DNA of 64,000 nt from Adineta ricciae (Eukaryota; Rotifera; Eurotatoria; Adinetida; Adinetidae): the NCBI GenBank assembly GCA_905250025.1, contig CAJNOJ010000440.1, positions 1-64,000 of the forward strand, read 5' to 3'. Both the position numbers and the translations under genes were made by a program. Position 1 is the first letter of the stretch. Every line of letters begins with the position of its first letter. This document shows positions 12,091-23,939 of this stretch, piece by piece. The notes under the pieces are model-generated. The model was not told the origin of the DNA. It worked only from the letters and a program-made list of their open reading frames with translations, and ran no database searches.

Positions 12091-12421
12091 CTATTTCGTT
12101 TCGTCTTGTGTTGTGTTAATTAATAGTATATTATCATGTTTGACAGCATGAAATACTTGTTTACTACTTTTTATTAGGCTTCGGATTTTATTTTCCACAT
12201 TTGAACTATCATTTATTTGCATAATTAGATTGAACATACGACCGACAGTGGGTATGAGAAATTCTTGATAGTAATAATTATTATCAAATTGACGATCATC
12301 AATAGTTTTTCTTTCGTCATACAACTGTTCGATATAGTGCCGATGAGCATTTATCAAACGATTAAATATACGTGCGAACATTTTCAATGAACCTGCCCTT
12401 TTGGTCTCGGGCATATCCAAC
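12091..12421 (-). CDS. Unidentified exon, 3' end of a gene
   Basis: An open frame that starts just after an acceptor (TTTTCAG read on the minus strand, ending at about 12422) and runs to a stop at 12091. It encodes LDMPETKRAGSLKMF near its start, then a helical stretch with LINAHRHYIEQLYDER and a Lys/Ser-rich end. I do not recognise the family. No upstream exon is visible because the block is repeated across a single N at 12474, so the gene is incomplete or misassembled here. There is no transmembrane segment or catalytic motif. Confidence 0.4.
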
Positions 12422-12696
12422 TGAAAAGACATCATAACGAAGAATTTTGAAATCAAATACGAAAACCTACCCTNTATGAGAAATTCTTGATAGTAATAAT
12501 TATTATCAAATTGACGATCATCAATAGTTTTTCTTTCGTCATACAACTGTTCGATATAGTGCCGATGAGCATTTATCAAACGATTAAATATACGTGCGAA
12601 CATTTTCAATGAACCTGCCCTTTTGGTCTCGGGCATATCCAACTGAAAAGACATCATAACGAAGAATTTTGAAATCAAATACGAAAACCTACCCTA
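12252..12696. repeat. 222-bp block duplicated across a single N
   Basis: Bases 12252-12473 are repeated at 12475-12696 with essentially no change, and the two copies are separated by one N at 12474. The duplication interrupts an open exon of the minus-strand gene. A single-base N between exact copies is typical of an automated contig join, so this is probably not biological. Confidence 0.9.
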
Positions 12697-12805
12697 AAGA
12701 CTGATTATATCTATAAATAATACTCCTTGATAGGAGATCGGCATGATTATGTTTATATTTATCGAAAAAAGCAAGTATATGACGTGCGTGTGTCCACGTG
12801 AGATC

Positions 12806-13977
12806 TAGCTATGTCAAAATAAAGTTCATGAAGTTTGTTTTCTTAATCATCTCTAACTGACATGATATTTCCTGAAACGATCATAAAACAGTGAGTAGTG
12901 TAGAAGTCGTTAACTCGATTCGAGCATTAAAACTTCCTTCGAATTCTAAATCTTCTACTTTAGAACTCGAAGCTTCGAGTTCTAGATTTACAAGTTTAAA
13001 ACTCGAAGTTGAAAGTTTAATACTCGAACTTTGTTTTCGAGTTATACATGTATGAAGAAACAGATATACATTTTAGGAGTGCCAGTTTAACTTAACTTTA
13101 AATGTTCAAGTTAACACCATTCTTGCGATAAGCCGTAGCTCAGTTCTATAGTTTGTGACTTTAAAAAGAAATAAAAGATGATGTGACTAGTTTTTCAGGT
13201 CGAGAAACGATTATTTTTCCTTTTTTGTTTTATCTATCATCGAACAAGATTCGAAAAAATGAAACGAACACACTGAGAGATTATACTGCATGAAGCTTTC
13301 AGGAAACTACAACGTGAAAGTTATTATAATCATGTGTTTCATTTACTAAAAGACGTCAAATGGTGCAAAGCAATCAGTGAAAACTGACTTGGTGGCATTT
13401 AGTGTTCTCGAAAACAAAGCTTACATAATCAAAATCAATCTCTGATGTAAGCTGTAGAGTTTTTTTATCTTCCACTATATGTACTTTTCAGCTAAAGAGA
13501 TTAATTTCGAGGTGTCAATTTCTTTTGAAGAAAATCGAATCGGGTTGCAAAGGAGTCAAAAGCATCAAAGATTTCCTACTTTTAATTCTTAAAATTTCTA
13601 TTTTAAAGGTCAAAACAGAATTCAATGAGCATGCGTATTCTAATGCCATCTTTCTGCGCACGTCAACAATTCGTAACTGTTGATATCATTACACGTCATC
13701 TGTTTTCGTCAAAAACATATATAACTACATCACCATCATGAGTGACTACTCATAACGAACAAAGTTAGACATTTTTCATCGCTTCCAGACTCTGCGGTAC
13801 GGTCTGCTGCACGATTGAAATACAACATGCACACGTTTTCCACATTACCCGTCGAACTTGTTTATCGAATTATGGATCATCAAGATGAGCTGACGCTATT
13901 TTGTTCAATGCAAAATATTTCCCGGCGGCTCAATCAGATTCTGAGCACCTATGAGCGATATCGAGTAAGTTTACTTG
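12806..13977. repeat. Segmental duplication, copy A (uninterrupted)
   Basis: About 1.17 kb that recurs in pieces at 14124-17275. The copy includes AT-rich non-coding sequence, a promoter-proximal stretch and the first exon of an F-box gene. It is cut at its right end by a single N at 13978, after which the sequence changes completely. Confidence 0.88.
13827..13964 (+). pseudogene. F-box exon, orphan copy
   Basis: A 46-residue F-box exon beginning MHTFSTLPVELVYRIMDHQD and ending at a GTAAGT donor at 13965. The coding sequence is the same as in the intact F-box/LRR gene at 17124. Fourteen bases into the intron the sequence breaks at an N (13978) and no LRR exons follow. It is either the start of a second paralog whose body is not assembled here, or a duplicated fragment. 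Confidence 0.75.
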
Positions 13978-13978
13978 N

Positions 13979-14122
13979 GCTCATAAAAGTTGCAACAACC
14001 GACGGGATTTTTCTAGTGGGATTCCAATGCAATTCCGTTTCCAGGAATCCGATCGGATTTTGTCAGATGGTCGGATCCGGTAAGATCCGATCGGATCCAG
14101 CATCGGATTTGTTGACCTGGGT
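13979..14122. repeat. GGATCC/GATCGGATC-rich stretch
   Basis: Short palindromic words based on GATCGGAT and GGATCC recur several times in about 100 bp (14045-14105). The stretch sits exactly between the contig break at 13978 and the start of duplication copy B. Non-coding; its nature is unknown. Confidence 0.5.
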
Positions 14123-14292
14123 ATGTCAAAATAAAGTTCATGAAGTTTGTTTTCTTAATCATCCCTAACTGACATGATATTTCCTGAAACGATCATAAAA
14201 CAGTGAGTAGTGTAGAAGTCGTTAACTCAATTCGAGTATCAAAACTTCCTTCGAATTCTAAATCTTCTACTTTAGAACTCGAAGCTTCGAGT

Positions 14293-14683
14293 TTGAAGTT
14301 CTAAGTTAGTTAAGGTTACATTTGAAATCTTTGCAGGCAGATGCTGCTGCAGGATGGTTTGGCGGCGGATGAGCGAGAGACTTCGTGTTGTTTCTGCGTG
14401 CTGTAACCTACAGTACGCTCTGTGTCATCGTCGCTTAGTTTTGTAGCTTAGAATACCCTTTCGTACGCCCCACTTTTTTGTATTTCCTGGAGCGCAGTGC
14501 CCTAAGCGCTCGGCTTGCTCTGTACTCTATAGTACTTTGTCGCCCTGTCACTTGGCTGCGTCGCCGGGAATGTTCTCCGCTATCCCCTCACTGTTACGTG
14601 TACGCTGGAACACCCTCCGCTACACCCTCACTTTGCGATATAGTCGACAACACCCTCACCCACCCACACCCTCAAACTCGAAT
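14293..14683. mobile_element. 390-bp insert in duplication copy B
   Basis: Insert with clearly higher GC than its flanks, absent from the matching site in copy A (near 12984). It contains a short inverted word (GCGC...GCGC around 14490-14512) and ends in a CACCC-rich strand (about 14625-14672). No terminal inverted repeat or coding region is visible. It may be a short retroposed element, but I cannot name a family. Confidence 0.45.
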
Positions 14684-15440
14684 AGTTTAAAACTCGAAGT
14701 TGAAAGTTTAATACTCGAACTTTGTTTTCGAGTTATACATGTATGAAGAAACAGATATACATTTTAGGAGTGCCAATTTAACTTAACTTTAAATGTTCAA
14801 GTTAACACCATTCTTGCGATAAGCCGTAGCTCAGTTCTATAGTTTGTGACTTTAAAAAGAAATAAAAGATGATGTGACTAGTTTTTCAGGTCGAGAAACG
14901 ATTATTTTTCCTTTTTTGTTTTATCTATCATCGAACAAGATTCGAAAAAATGAAACGAACACACTGAGAGATTATACTGCATGAAGCTTTCAGGAAACTA
15001 CAACGTGAAAGTTATTCTAATCATGTGTTTCATTTACTAAAAGACGTCAAATGGTGCAAAGCAATCAGTGAAAACTGACTTCGTGGCATTTGGTGTTCTC
15101 GAAAACAAATCTTACATAATCAAAATCAATCTCTGATGTAAGCTGTACAGTTTTTTTATCTTCCACTATATATACTTTTCAGCTAAAGAGATTAATTTCG
15201 AGGTATCAATTTCTTTTGAAGAAAATCGAATCGGCTTGCAAAGGAGTCAAAAGCACGAGTAACGCGGCCTAGTAGCCGCTAAACCCTCTACTGAAAGGAT
15301 AATATTAGAGTTAGAGCGCTACTATTCGTCCGAATAGAGAAAAAAGTTATTTTAGTTGAACGATCTGATCTTTTGATAATTTGTCAGAATGTTTTACGTA
15401 GACTAATTTCACTTCCTGAAATCTTCGGAAATTATAACAC

Positions 15441-16193
15441 CTAGTCGTTTGTCGGCCTCTCTCCGGTCGATCCTTCACCGCTAGCCGTTAGTACCTAATT
15501 AGTGTTTAATGATATTTTCATATTAAAAAGTACCTCGTTCTTGTTGAGTCCGACTCTAGCAAAGTTGCCGAAATTCTTCACAACTTCGTGACCTACAGTA
15601 TATCTTTTATTATCATTTCTACTTGAATGAGTTGGTGATCTACGTAGTTTTTTCTCGAAGCTCGAAAAGACGTCGTATATATGTCGTATCGAAGTTATAA
15701 CTTCGACCAAAAGCTAACTTCGATACGACATATATATATACCTTAGAAAAATTATGGACACCATGCGACAGTCTTATAAATCTCACTTTTCAACTAATTT
15801 TCAAAAGAAGCACCTAGTCGTTCGTGTGCCTCCCTTCGGTCGGCTACTGACGGCTAGCTGTTCCCATGCGTACTTATTTTACTATCTTAACTTCATTCGG
15901 ACGAAGACGCGTTCCGAAAATGAGCACATTTCGGAAAATCAATTCATAATCAAAAACTTAGAAGCTTTACATAGCTAAATGATTCTCTGGAAAAGGTTTC
16001 AATCTTCTCTCCACCACGAGGAACCTTAAATAGCTGCCACCTATGTTCGTACAGAGCAATACTTAATTTCTGACCAAGAAATCTTAAAGCTCTATAAAAA
16101 TCACAAAGTTTGTTCTTAACAATATTATTCTGCAAATCGACGACTAGTCGCTCGTCGGCCTCCCTCCGGTCGGCCACTCGCGGCTAGCCGCTA
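15441..16193. repeat. Three copies of a 50-bp GC-rich hairpin motif
   Basis: A motif of about 50 bp starting CTAGTCG and ending CGGCTAGCCG occurs at about 15441, 15811 and 16142, spaced 370 and 331 bp apart. Each copy contains a self-complementary GGCC...GGCC core, so it could fold into a hairpin. A degenerate fourth piece (GCGGCCTAGTAGCCGCT) lies at the left junction, about 15262. Confidence 0.65.
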
Positions 16194-16549
16194 CATGTAC
16201 ATTTTCACTCTTCCATTTAGTCTAGAGTCACTTTTGAAACTAATTCATTCATTCTCTTCTATTCCTTCTTTAAAAGTCACCCTCTTTGTGCTACTGTGAC
16301 TGTTGAAGACAACACCTGACCAGCGAAACATTATTTTGAATGACTGGTATCAGATGATATTCGTATAGTATAGCTGTTTATAAAAGTGTGTGATCTCAGT
16401 AATATACTGATGACTATGGAGATCCAGCGATCGGACGTCAGTCAGCTATTACATTTTGTTCTACATATTGCCGCTTAAAACATTATCGTCTAAAAAATTG
16501 ATCCTTTGTCGCAAAAAAACGGGTCAGAAGGTGTTCATGAAAAAACTAA

Positions 16550-16720
16550 CCTCGGCTTTGAGATCCCCGACCCTGATTACCCTTCGGTCAACCCTTACTT
16601 GACAACGAAGAAAATTCTCATTGCTTAATTAGCTAATTAGCTAATGAGCTAATTGGAATTTCGAGAAACTAACCTCGGATTCGAGATCTTCGACCTCGAT
16701 TACCATTCGGTCAAACTTTG
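16550..16720. repeat. Direct repeat pair with a TTAGCTAA palindromic core between
   Basis: A unit of about 48 bp beginning ACCTCGG and ending TTCGGTCAA appears at about 16550 and again at about 16671. Between the two is a stretch of overlapping TTAGCTAA/AGCTAATT palindromes (16625-16653). All lie inside the TIR-bounded insert. Confidence 0.6.
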
Positions 16721-17123
16721 TCCCCCACTAGGGTCACTGAATAGTCACTATCGAACAGTGATGTGAAAGAACGAACGAACCAACCAACCAACCAACCAAC
16801 ATCAACTCGTTTTTTTCTGTAATACCTGCTCGACGCATAACCCTCCTTTCAGTAGAGGGGATAAAAGATTTCCTACTTTTAATTCTTAAAATTTCTATTT
16901 TAAAGGTCAAAACAGAATTCAATGAGCATGCGTATTCTAATGCCATCTTTCTGCGCACGTCAACAATTCGTAACTGTTGATATCATTACACGTCATCTGT
17001 TTTCGTCAAAAACATATATAACTACATTACCACCATGAGTTACTACTCATAACGAACAAAGTCTAACATTTTTCATCGTTTCCAGACTCTGCGGTACGGT
17101 CTGCTGCACGATTGAAATACAAC

Positions 17124-19343
17124 ATGCACACGTTTTCCACATTACCCGTCGAACTTGTTTATCGAATTATGGATCATCAAGATGAGCTGACGCTATTTTG
17201 TTCAATGCAAAATATTTCCCGGCGGCTCAATCAGATTCTGAGCACCTATGAGCGATATCGAGTAAGTTTACTTGTCACCTTATCACTCTAGTCGGATGTG
17301 CTACACATAACTCTACTGATATTTGACGTCGCAAATTTCCTCATAGGAAGAGCTAAAGTAATTTCATAATCCACAAATAATTTGATCGAAGGAGGCAATC
17401 ACAGCACGAAGTTATATGAAATCAAGCATTCCTCCACTCTCTCGCTTTTCTCCTATGTATGTTGAACTATTCGATACAAAAGTGCATCATCTATCACTTT
17501 TGATGAAACTTCCCCAATGAAGCAAACTGATCTCCACAATTTCTGGATCTATGCCTATATTCATTCGCACCCTCACCCACACACTCACACGTATACAATC
17601 AGAAGTGTCATCAAGCTTCTCTTTGCTACTTGTCCTTTTCATCATATATTGCTTTAATGTAGACACTCACCACACTAAGCCTCCGCGGTAACGAAATCAA
17701 TGCTGAAGGCGCACAACACATTGCGGATGCCTTGCGAACGAATACGGTAATATTGATCTCATTTCACGGAAGGTGAAGTACTCAGTCTCTCTAACACCTA
17801 CAGACACTCACCACACTAGTTCTCGGCTATAACAGCATCGGTGACGAAGGAGCACAACACATTGCGGATGCCTTGCGAACGAACACGGTAATATTGATCT
17901 CATTTGACGGACAGTGAAATACTCAGTCTCTCTCACACCTACAGACACTCACCACATTAAGTTTCCGCTACAGCGGAATCGGTGATGAAGGAGCACAACA
18001 CATAGCGGATGCCTTGCGAACGAACACGGTAATATTGATCTCATTTGACGGAAGGTGAAGTACTCAGTCTCTCTAACACCTACAGACACTCACCGGACTC
18101 GATCTCGGCGTTAACAAAATCGATGCTGAAGGAGTTCAACACATCGCGGATGCATTGCGAACGAACACGGTAATATTGATCTCATTTGACGGAAGGTGAC
18201 GTACTCAGTCTCTCTAACACCTACAGACACTCACCGAACTAGATCTCGGCGGTAACAAAATCGATGCTGATGGGGCGCAACATCTTGCGGATGCGTTGCG
18301 AACGAACACGGTAATATTGATTTCATTTCACGGAAGGTGAAGTACTCAGTCTCTCTAACACCTACAGACACTCACCGAACTAGCTCTCGGCTATAACAAA
18401 ATCGATGCTGAAGGAGTACAACACATCGGGGATGCATTGCGAACGAACACGGTAATATTGATCTCATTTGACGGAAGGTGAAGTCCTCAGTCTCTCTCAC
18501 ACCTACAGACACTCACCACACTATATCTCCGCGGTAACGAAATCGGTGCTGAAGGAGTAAAACACATCGGGGATGCATTGCGAACGAACACGGTAATATT
18601 GATCTCATTTGACGGAAGGCGAAGTCCTCAGTCTCTCTCACACCTACAGACACTCACCACACTAGATCTCGGCAGTAACGAAATCGGTGATGAAGGAGCA
18701 CAACACATAGCGGATGCGTTGCGAAAGAACACGGTAATATTGATCTCATTTCACGGAAGGTGCAGTACTGAGTCTCTCTAACACCTACAGACACTCAGCG
18801 AACTAGATCTCGGCGTTAATAAAATCGATGCTGAAGGAGTTCAACACATCGCGGATGCATTGCGAACGAACACGGTAATATTGATCTCATTTGACGGAAG
18901 GTGAAGTACTCAGTCTCTCTCACACATACAGACACTCACCACACTATATCTCCGCGGTAACGAAATCGGTGCTGAAGGAGCACAACACATCGGGGATGCC
19001 TTGCGAACGAACACGGTAATATTGATCTCATTTGAAGGAAGGTGAAGTCCTCAGTCTCTCTCACATCTACAGACACTCACCGGACTCGATCTCGGCGTTA
19101 ACAAAATCGATGCTGAAGGGGCGCAACATCTTGCGGATGCGTTGCGGAGGAATGCAGTAAAGATTGGTTCTTTGCTGGAACAAAATTAGGAATATCTGAT
19201 TTATCTAATTCTTACAGCGTCAATGTGGTGTAGATCTTGCGCTGAATGGAATGGGAGAACAAGTGATAGTGAGTTGTGTTGCGAGAAGTGGATGTGACCT
19301 GAATGAAAATGCTTTTTGTTGTGGGAAAATATATGTGGAATAG
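17124..19343 (+). CDS. F-box / leucine-rich-repeat (RNase-inhibitor type) protein
   Basis: Predicted SCF-type adaptor with an F-box (exon 17124-17261, 46 residues) followed by eleven LRRs of 28 residues, each on its own 84-bp phase-0 exon starting at 17663, 17804, 17945, 18086, 18227, 18368, 18509, 18650, 18791, 18932 and 19073. A last exon (19218-19343) adds a cysteine-rich 41-residue tail. The repeat consensus is TLTTLxLxxNxIxxEGAQHI followed by ADALRTNT, the NLRC3/RNase-inhibitor LRR class. Exon-exon frame is kept throughout, with no stop in any unit, for about 395 residues in total. The 401-bp first intron could hide a further exon. The gene start lies within duplicated sequence, and the orphan F-box exon at 13827 is its sister. 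Confidence 0.8.
17663..19156 (+). repeat. Eleven-unit 141-bp exon+intron tandem array
   Basis: Each unit is one 84-bp LRR exon plus one 57-bp intron, and all ten measured start-to-start distances are exactly 141 bp. The introns are nearly as similar to each other as the exons: all begin GTAATATTGATCTCATTT and end CTACAG or a close variant. That indicates recent amplification of the genomic unit, introns included. Confidence 0.95.
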
Positions 19344-20494
19344 TGGAAGCGAGTGTTTTACTTACGAAGGTGTAGCGGAGCAGCGTTTGATGGAAGAGGT
19401 GGCATGATGCGATGCGTTTATGAGAGGTTCTTTTGGATTGGAATTTGTTTCTGAAAGTGTGTGATTGATAAGACAACATTGCTGCAGACTGCTCGACTAT
19501 ATTGGAGACATAGCAGAATTGAATTGACAGGAGTACAGCACGTTTGCATTTTACATGTCAGTTTTCGTAAAGGTAAAGTGATCAGACCATGGCACATTGA
19601 ATGGGAACGATGTTTCATTATTATTTTACTGTTTTATGTTTGATTCCACAGCCTAAATCTATTGAGAGCTTGATAATGAAGTGTTATGTTTGTTTGTAAT
19701 TTGTTTTTGGAGAGTAGTATGTCTCCGTTATCTATGAATTCTGTGGTGCATTGGAAAGAAACAATGTATTATAAAGTCAATAAAATGGCACAGTGAAGAG
19801 AGAATGGTCAAAAAGTAGCGCACCAAATCGCGCTGTTAAACTAATTATTTCCCAGGATCAGCGTAGTCTGAGAAGAAGTTATTTTGTCGATTATGATTAG
19901 TTTCATTCACTCTCAGTGTTGATCCAGAGGAAAATATCAGGGAAGTATTTGTGGCAACATTTTATCGCGGAAAAAGCACTGGAATATACTCTCGAACTTG
20001 TTTGTATATTATTCTGATAACAGGGTTTGTCGTTCATGGTTTGCTTACATCGAAAATCTCCACATTGCTTGAAACAACAGCAAATTTGAGGTCGTATGAA
20101 AAGCGTAGGACGATCAGTTTTACAAATTATCTCAGTCAAATTCGGACTCGTACATTTGATATCTAATGATAGGCAGGTATTGTATCCTTGTTCTGAGATC
20201 TATCTTTTGAATGATGACGAAACTGAAACCAGATAGTTGTGCATCATTCAACATCATAGCCTGTGCGCTGAGATATTATATATTCGTAGCGTTCCTTAAC
20301 ATTACACTGTGTAAGAGAACGTACATTTTGTTTGATTTGGGTATCTGTCTTTGAGTTCTCTGCACGTATCGGTGATTGAAACCTCTCACGAAATGATGAT
20401 CATTGAAGAGAAGTGGGTTTTGGCTATGTGAGGTCACTCCAGACTGATCTTGCGTTTGGAATAAGTGCAGATGAATAATTGTCAGCTCCTCGAT
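19344..20494. other. Spacer with a possible degenerate LRR remnant
   Basis: No intact gene. At about 19465-19560 one plus-strand frame reads TLLQTARLYW...ELTGVQHV, which resembles a decayed LRR of the upstream family. The remainder is featureless AT-rich sequence. Confidence 0.4.
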
Positions 20495-21030
20495 CTAGAC
20501 TTCCGCATTGCCACATGCAGCTATTCCAGTGTAGTTGATAGTTTTTTCTAATGACATCATTTTGCACAATCGCTGTATGTATTGCAAAGGAAGTCGAAGA
20601 TAACTGAGAGTACATTCGATTGGTCGGACTTGCCATAGTAGAAGACTCACTCCGAAATCCTGACCTAAATCGAGTGAGCGAAGTCTATTCAGTCGCGACA
20701 GAATATTCTCAACGAATGTTTCGAGACGCTACAAAACCCAACTGAAATTAGAAAGAAAAGCAATAGTATGAACTTTTTTCATGTATGTCACCCTCTTCTG
20801 TGTGTACTTACGAGCGCAAACATGTTGTTTGTTTCGAATTTGAGATGCATAAGTGAATCTGAATGACGAAGAATAAACTTATAACCATTTTTCCCCTGCC
20901 GCACGTCACACAATCGTAATGTTGTCAAATGTGGTAAATGCGTAAAACGGGAAAGTTGAAGAGATGATGCTGCGATGTTGATGGCAAGCGGAGACAACGA
21001 TTCAAATTGATGAATGACCAAAGAAATCAG
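20495..21030 (-). pseudogene. Partial LRR protein gene, 5' end missing
   Basis: Two minus-strand exons, 21030-20812 and 20728-20495, joined in phase 0 by a canonical GTAAGT donor and a TTGTAG acceptor. They encode LRR-like sequence (LPHLTTLRLCDV, SLMHLKFETNNMF, LNRLRSLDLG) of the cysteine-poor F-box/LRR style common in rotifers. The frame ends at a TAG (20495). No F-box or start codon is found upstream within 300 bp, and the product would be unusually short (about 150 residues), so I treat it as a fragment or decaying copy. Confidence 0.5.
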
Positions 21031-21862
21031 CTGAAGAAAAATAGTGAAATCGTTCGAGGAGGAAGAGATCTGTGAAATGTTCGAAGTGAGTGAATGATGA
21101 CATTGAATAGGAATGGACGGTTATAGTGTGATTGAACGATGTCACTCGTATATGATAAATAATAAAACGATCGATGAGAAGAGTAAAATAAATCGTCTGC
21201 CGTAGAAGATATGAATAAAAATTGAAGGTGAACGCGGTGTTGAATAACTGCGCATGTGTTCTTTGGTTGGTATTATGAAAGAAAAGGACTCTTTGATTTC
21301 AAAATCGGATCCGAACAAATTTTCGGAAAATCAATTTTAGATTTGTTCTATTCAACGTTACAACGTTTTCGTGTTCTGATCAAGTTTTGACCAACTAGAG
21401 ATCTGTAGACAGAATAGTATCGACTATACAGCTACATCAATCAGTAGTTACTAGTGTATCACAACTAGAGATAAGAAGATGTTGGCTGTTGAATCGAGTC
21501 ATGGGATGTATTACAAATAGGCTAGATCTTATTGTCTGTTATAACATTACATTGCGTAACAGAACGTAAAATGTTGGTAGATAGAAAAATTGAGAAGATT
21601 GACTAAGTATTCTTCTTGTAAAATATTTATTAGCTTGACGATATTATTATCGTGTGTGAGAGAGTACATTAATATGTATGGTTTCGATTTGATGGTTCGT
21701 TTTCTATCATTTTTCTTTTTTTTGTTTCTTCATAGAGCATAACAAAACATTCTAGCCCGGCGTGTTCACAACAATAAGAATAACATAAAAACTAAAACAA
21801 TGACATGTATTCGAGCATTTTTTGTTAGAATTATATTGTGATTGGGCTGTAAGGTGATGTTT
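21031..21862. other. Spacer, no gene recognised
   Basis: AT-rich with homopolymer T runs near 21716 and a short GGATCC-containing stretch near 21303. Nothing coding is recognised on either strand. Confidence 0.6.
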
Positions 21863-22873
<1,011 letters not shown>

Positions 22874-23939
22874 GTTGGTGGATTGGATTTTCTCTTTTCA
22901 CACACGGAAAAGGAGATCGAAGAAACGAATCTAGAAAAGGAATCAAATACATTCATTTCCAAATGATTTCTTTTGAAATCAGGCAACGTCCATCGTTGTT
23001 GTTTTCTTCATTTAAAATGTAAAATATAGACTCTGCAGCCATCTTCACTTGCACGTTTAAAAGTCCTCATTTACATTTTTCGATCTTATTCAATTGGAGG
23101 AAAACAGTAACTCCGTTGGTTGGTGCATTTCAACCATCCGGAGAATACTTCGTTTACTTACATTTGGTTCGTTGGATGATGGATGTCAGAAGATGACGAT
23201 GCGACGAAGAAGAGAATAAAAAAGAAGAAATTACATACTGAAGAGCTTATTATATTATACAGGATTCTCGATAGAAAAGAAGAAGAAATCGATTTCTTTT
23301 GACTTTGTAAGAGAAGGTCTTATTTATATATCAAAAAGAAAATTTTTTGGCAATTTTTTTTTTCAAACAAATTAATAAATCATGGTTCAATGCATCATAT
23401 TTGATTATATTTGACGTTTAATTTTTAAAGTGACATGTAAATAAAAACAGCACTTAAGAATTTCCGTTTTTGTTAATTCTTTTTCTACCCTCTGTAGTGA
23501 CATTTGAGCTAGGAACTTAATCGAATTAATAATGTCACTCTTCACATCATCATCATCATCATCAATTAATTTCTCTTGGGAACAAGATTGAAGGAAGAGA
23601 AAGCTTTTATAAGCACTACTAACATGAAGCGACGCAATATTCGACAATTGCTTTTGCGTGACATGCACGATAGTACTATGGTTTGAATAGAGGTCGAAGC
23701 AATAAAAAAAAAGAGAGAAGAATAAGTAATTCTCGATGCTTGATGTAATCTTTGTATATAGTAAGTTGATCGAACGAGTAATACATGAAGACAGAGAAGA
23801 ACGAAGGATACGAACGAACTGATTCGATCATCAACAAAATTTTTCTTTTGTACATATCGAAAAGCATCGAGAGAATAGAGAGAAGGTCGCATAGGGCAAA
23901 AAAATCTTTTTATTGCTGTTTGCCAGACACATAGTTTAA
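22874..23939. other. Divergent spacer between RPS5 and the phosphorylase-like gene
   Basis: Upstream region shared by two divergently transcribed genes. It has an ATC trinucleotide run (about 23546-23564) and several A/T homopolymers. No coding segment is recognised; the minus-strand open frame at 23566-23892 has no family features. Confidence 0.6.

Larger units (their letters stand above)
15255..16861. mobile_element. 1.6-kb insert with terminal inverted repeats, non-autonomous
   Basis: Absent from copy A, where AAAAGCA is followed almost directly by AAAGATTTCC. Near the ends are inverted repeats: CCCTCTACTGAAAGGA at 15284-15299, and its exact reverse complement at about 16843-16858. The left TIR is about 28 bp inside the apparent left junction. 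The interior has no open frame resembling a transposase. It holds three copies of a GC-rich hairpin motif, a paired repeat around 16550/16670 and an ACCA microsatellite. The whole looks like a non-autonomous DNA transposon or a composite of small repeats. A clean target-site duplication is not evident. Confidence 0.6.
14124..17275. repeat. Segmental duplication, copy B (interrupted twice)
   Basis: Matches copy A in three blocks: 14124-14292, 14684-15254 and 16862-17275. The blocks are separated by inserts of about 390 bp and about 1.6 kb that are absent from copy A. Copy A therefore preserves the empty sites. The rightmost block contains the F-box exon of the intact LRR gene. Confidence 0.85.

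Noticed and set aside
14488..14560. tRNA-derived SINE head
   Set aside because: A GCGCAGTG...AAGCGC word is suggestive, but no convincing B box or tRNA fold follows.
14625..14672. CACCC-rich strand as an internal telomere-like repeat
   Set aside because: The complementary strand contains TGTGGG-like words, but they are irregular and too few to call telomeric sequence.
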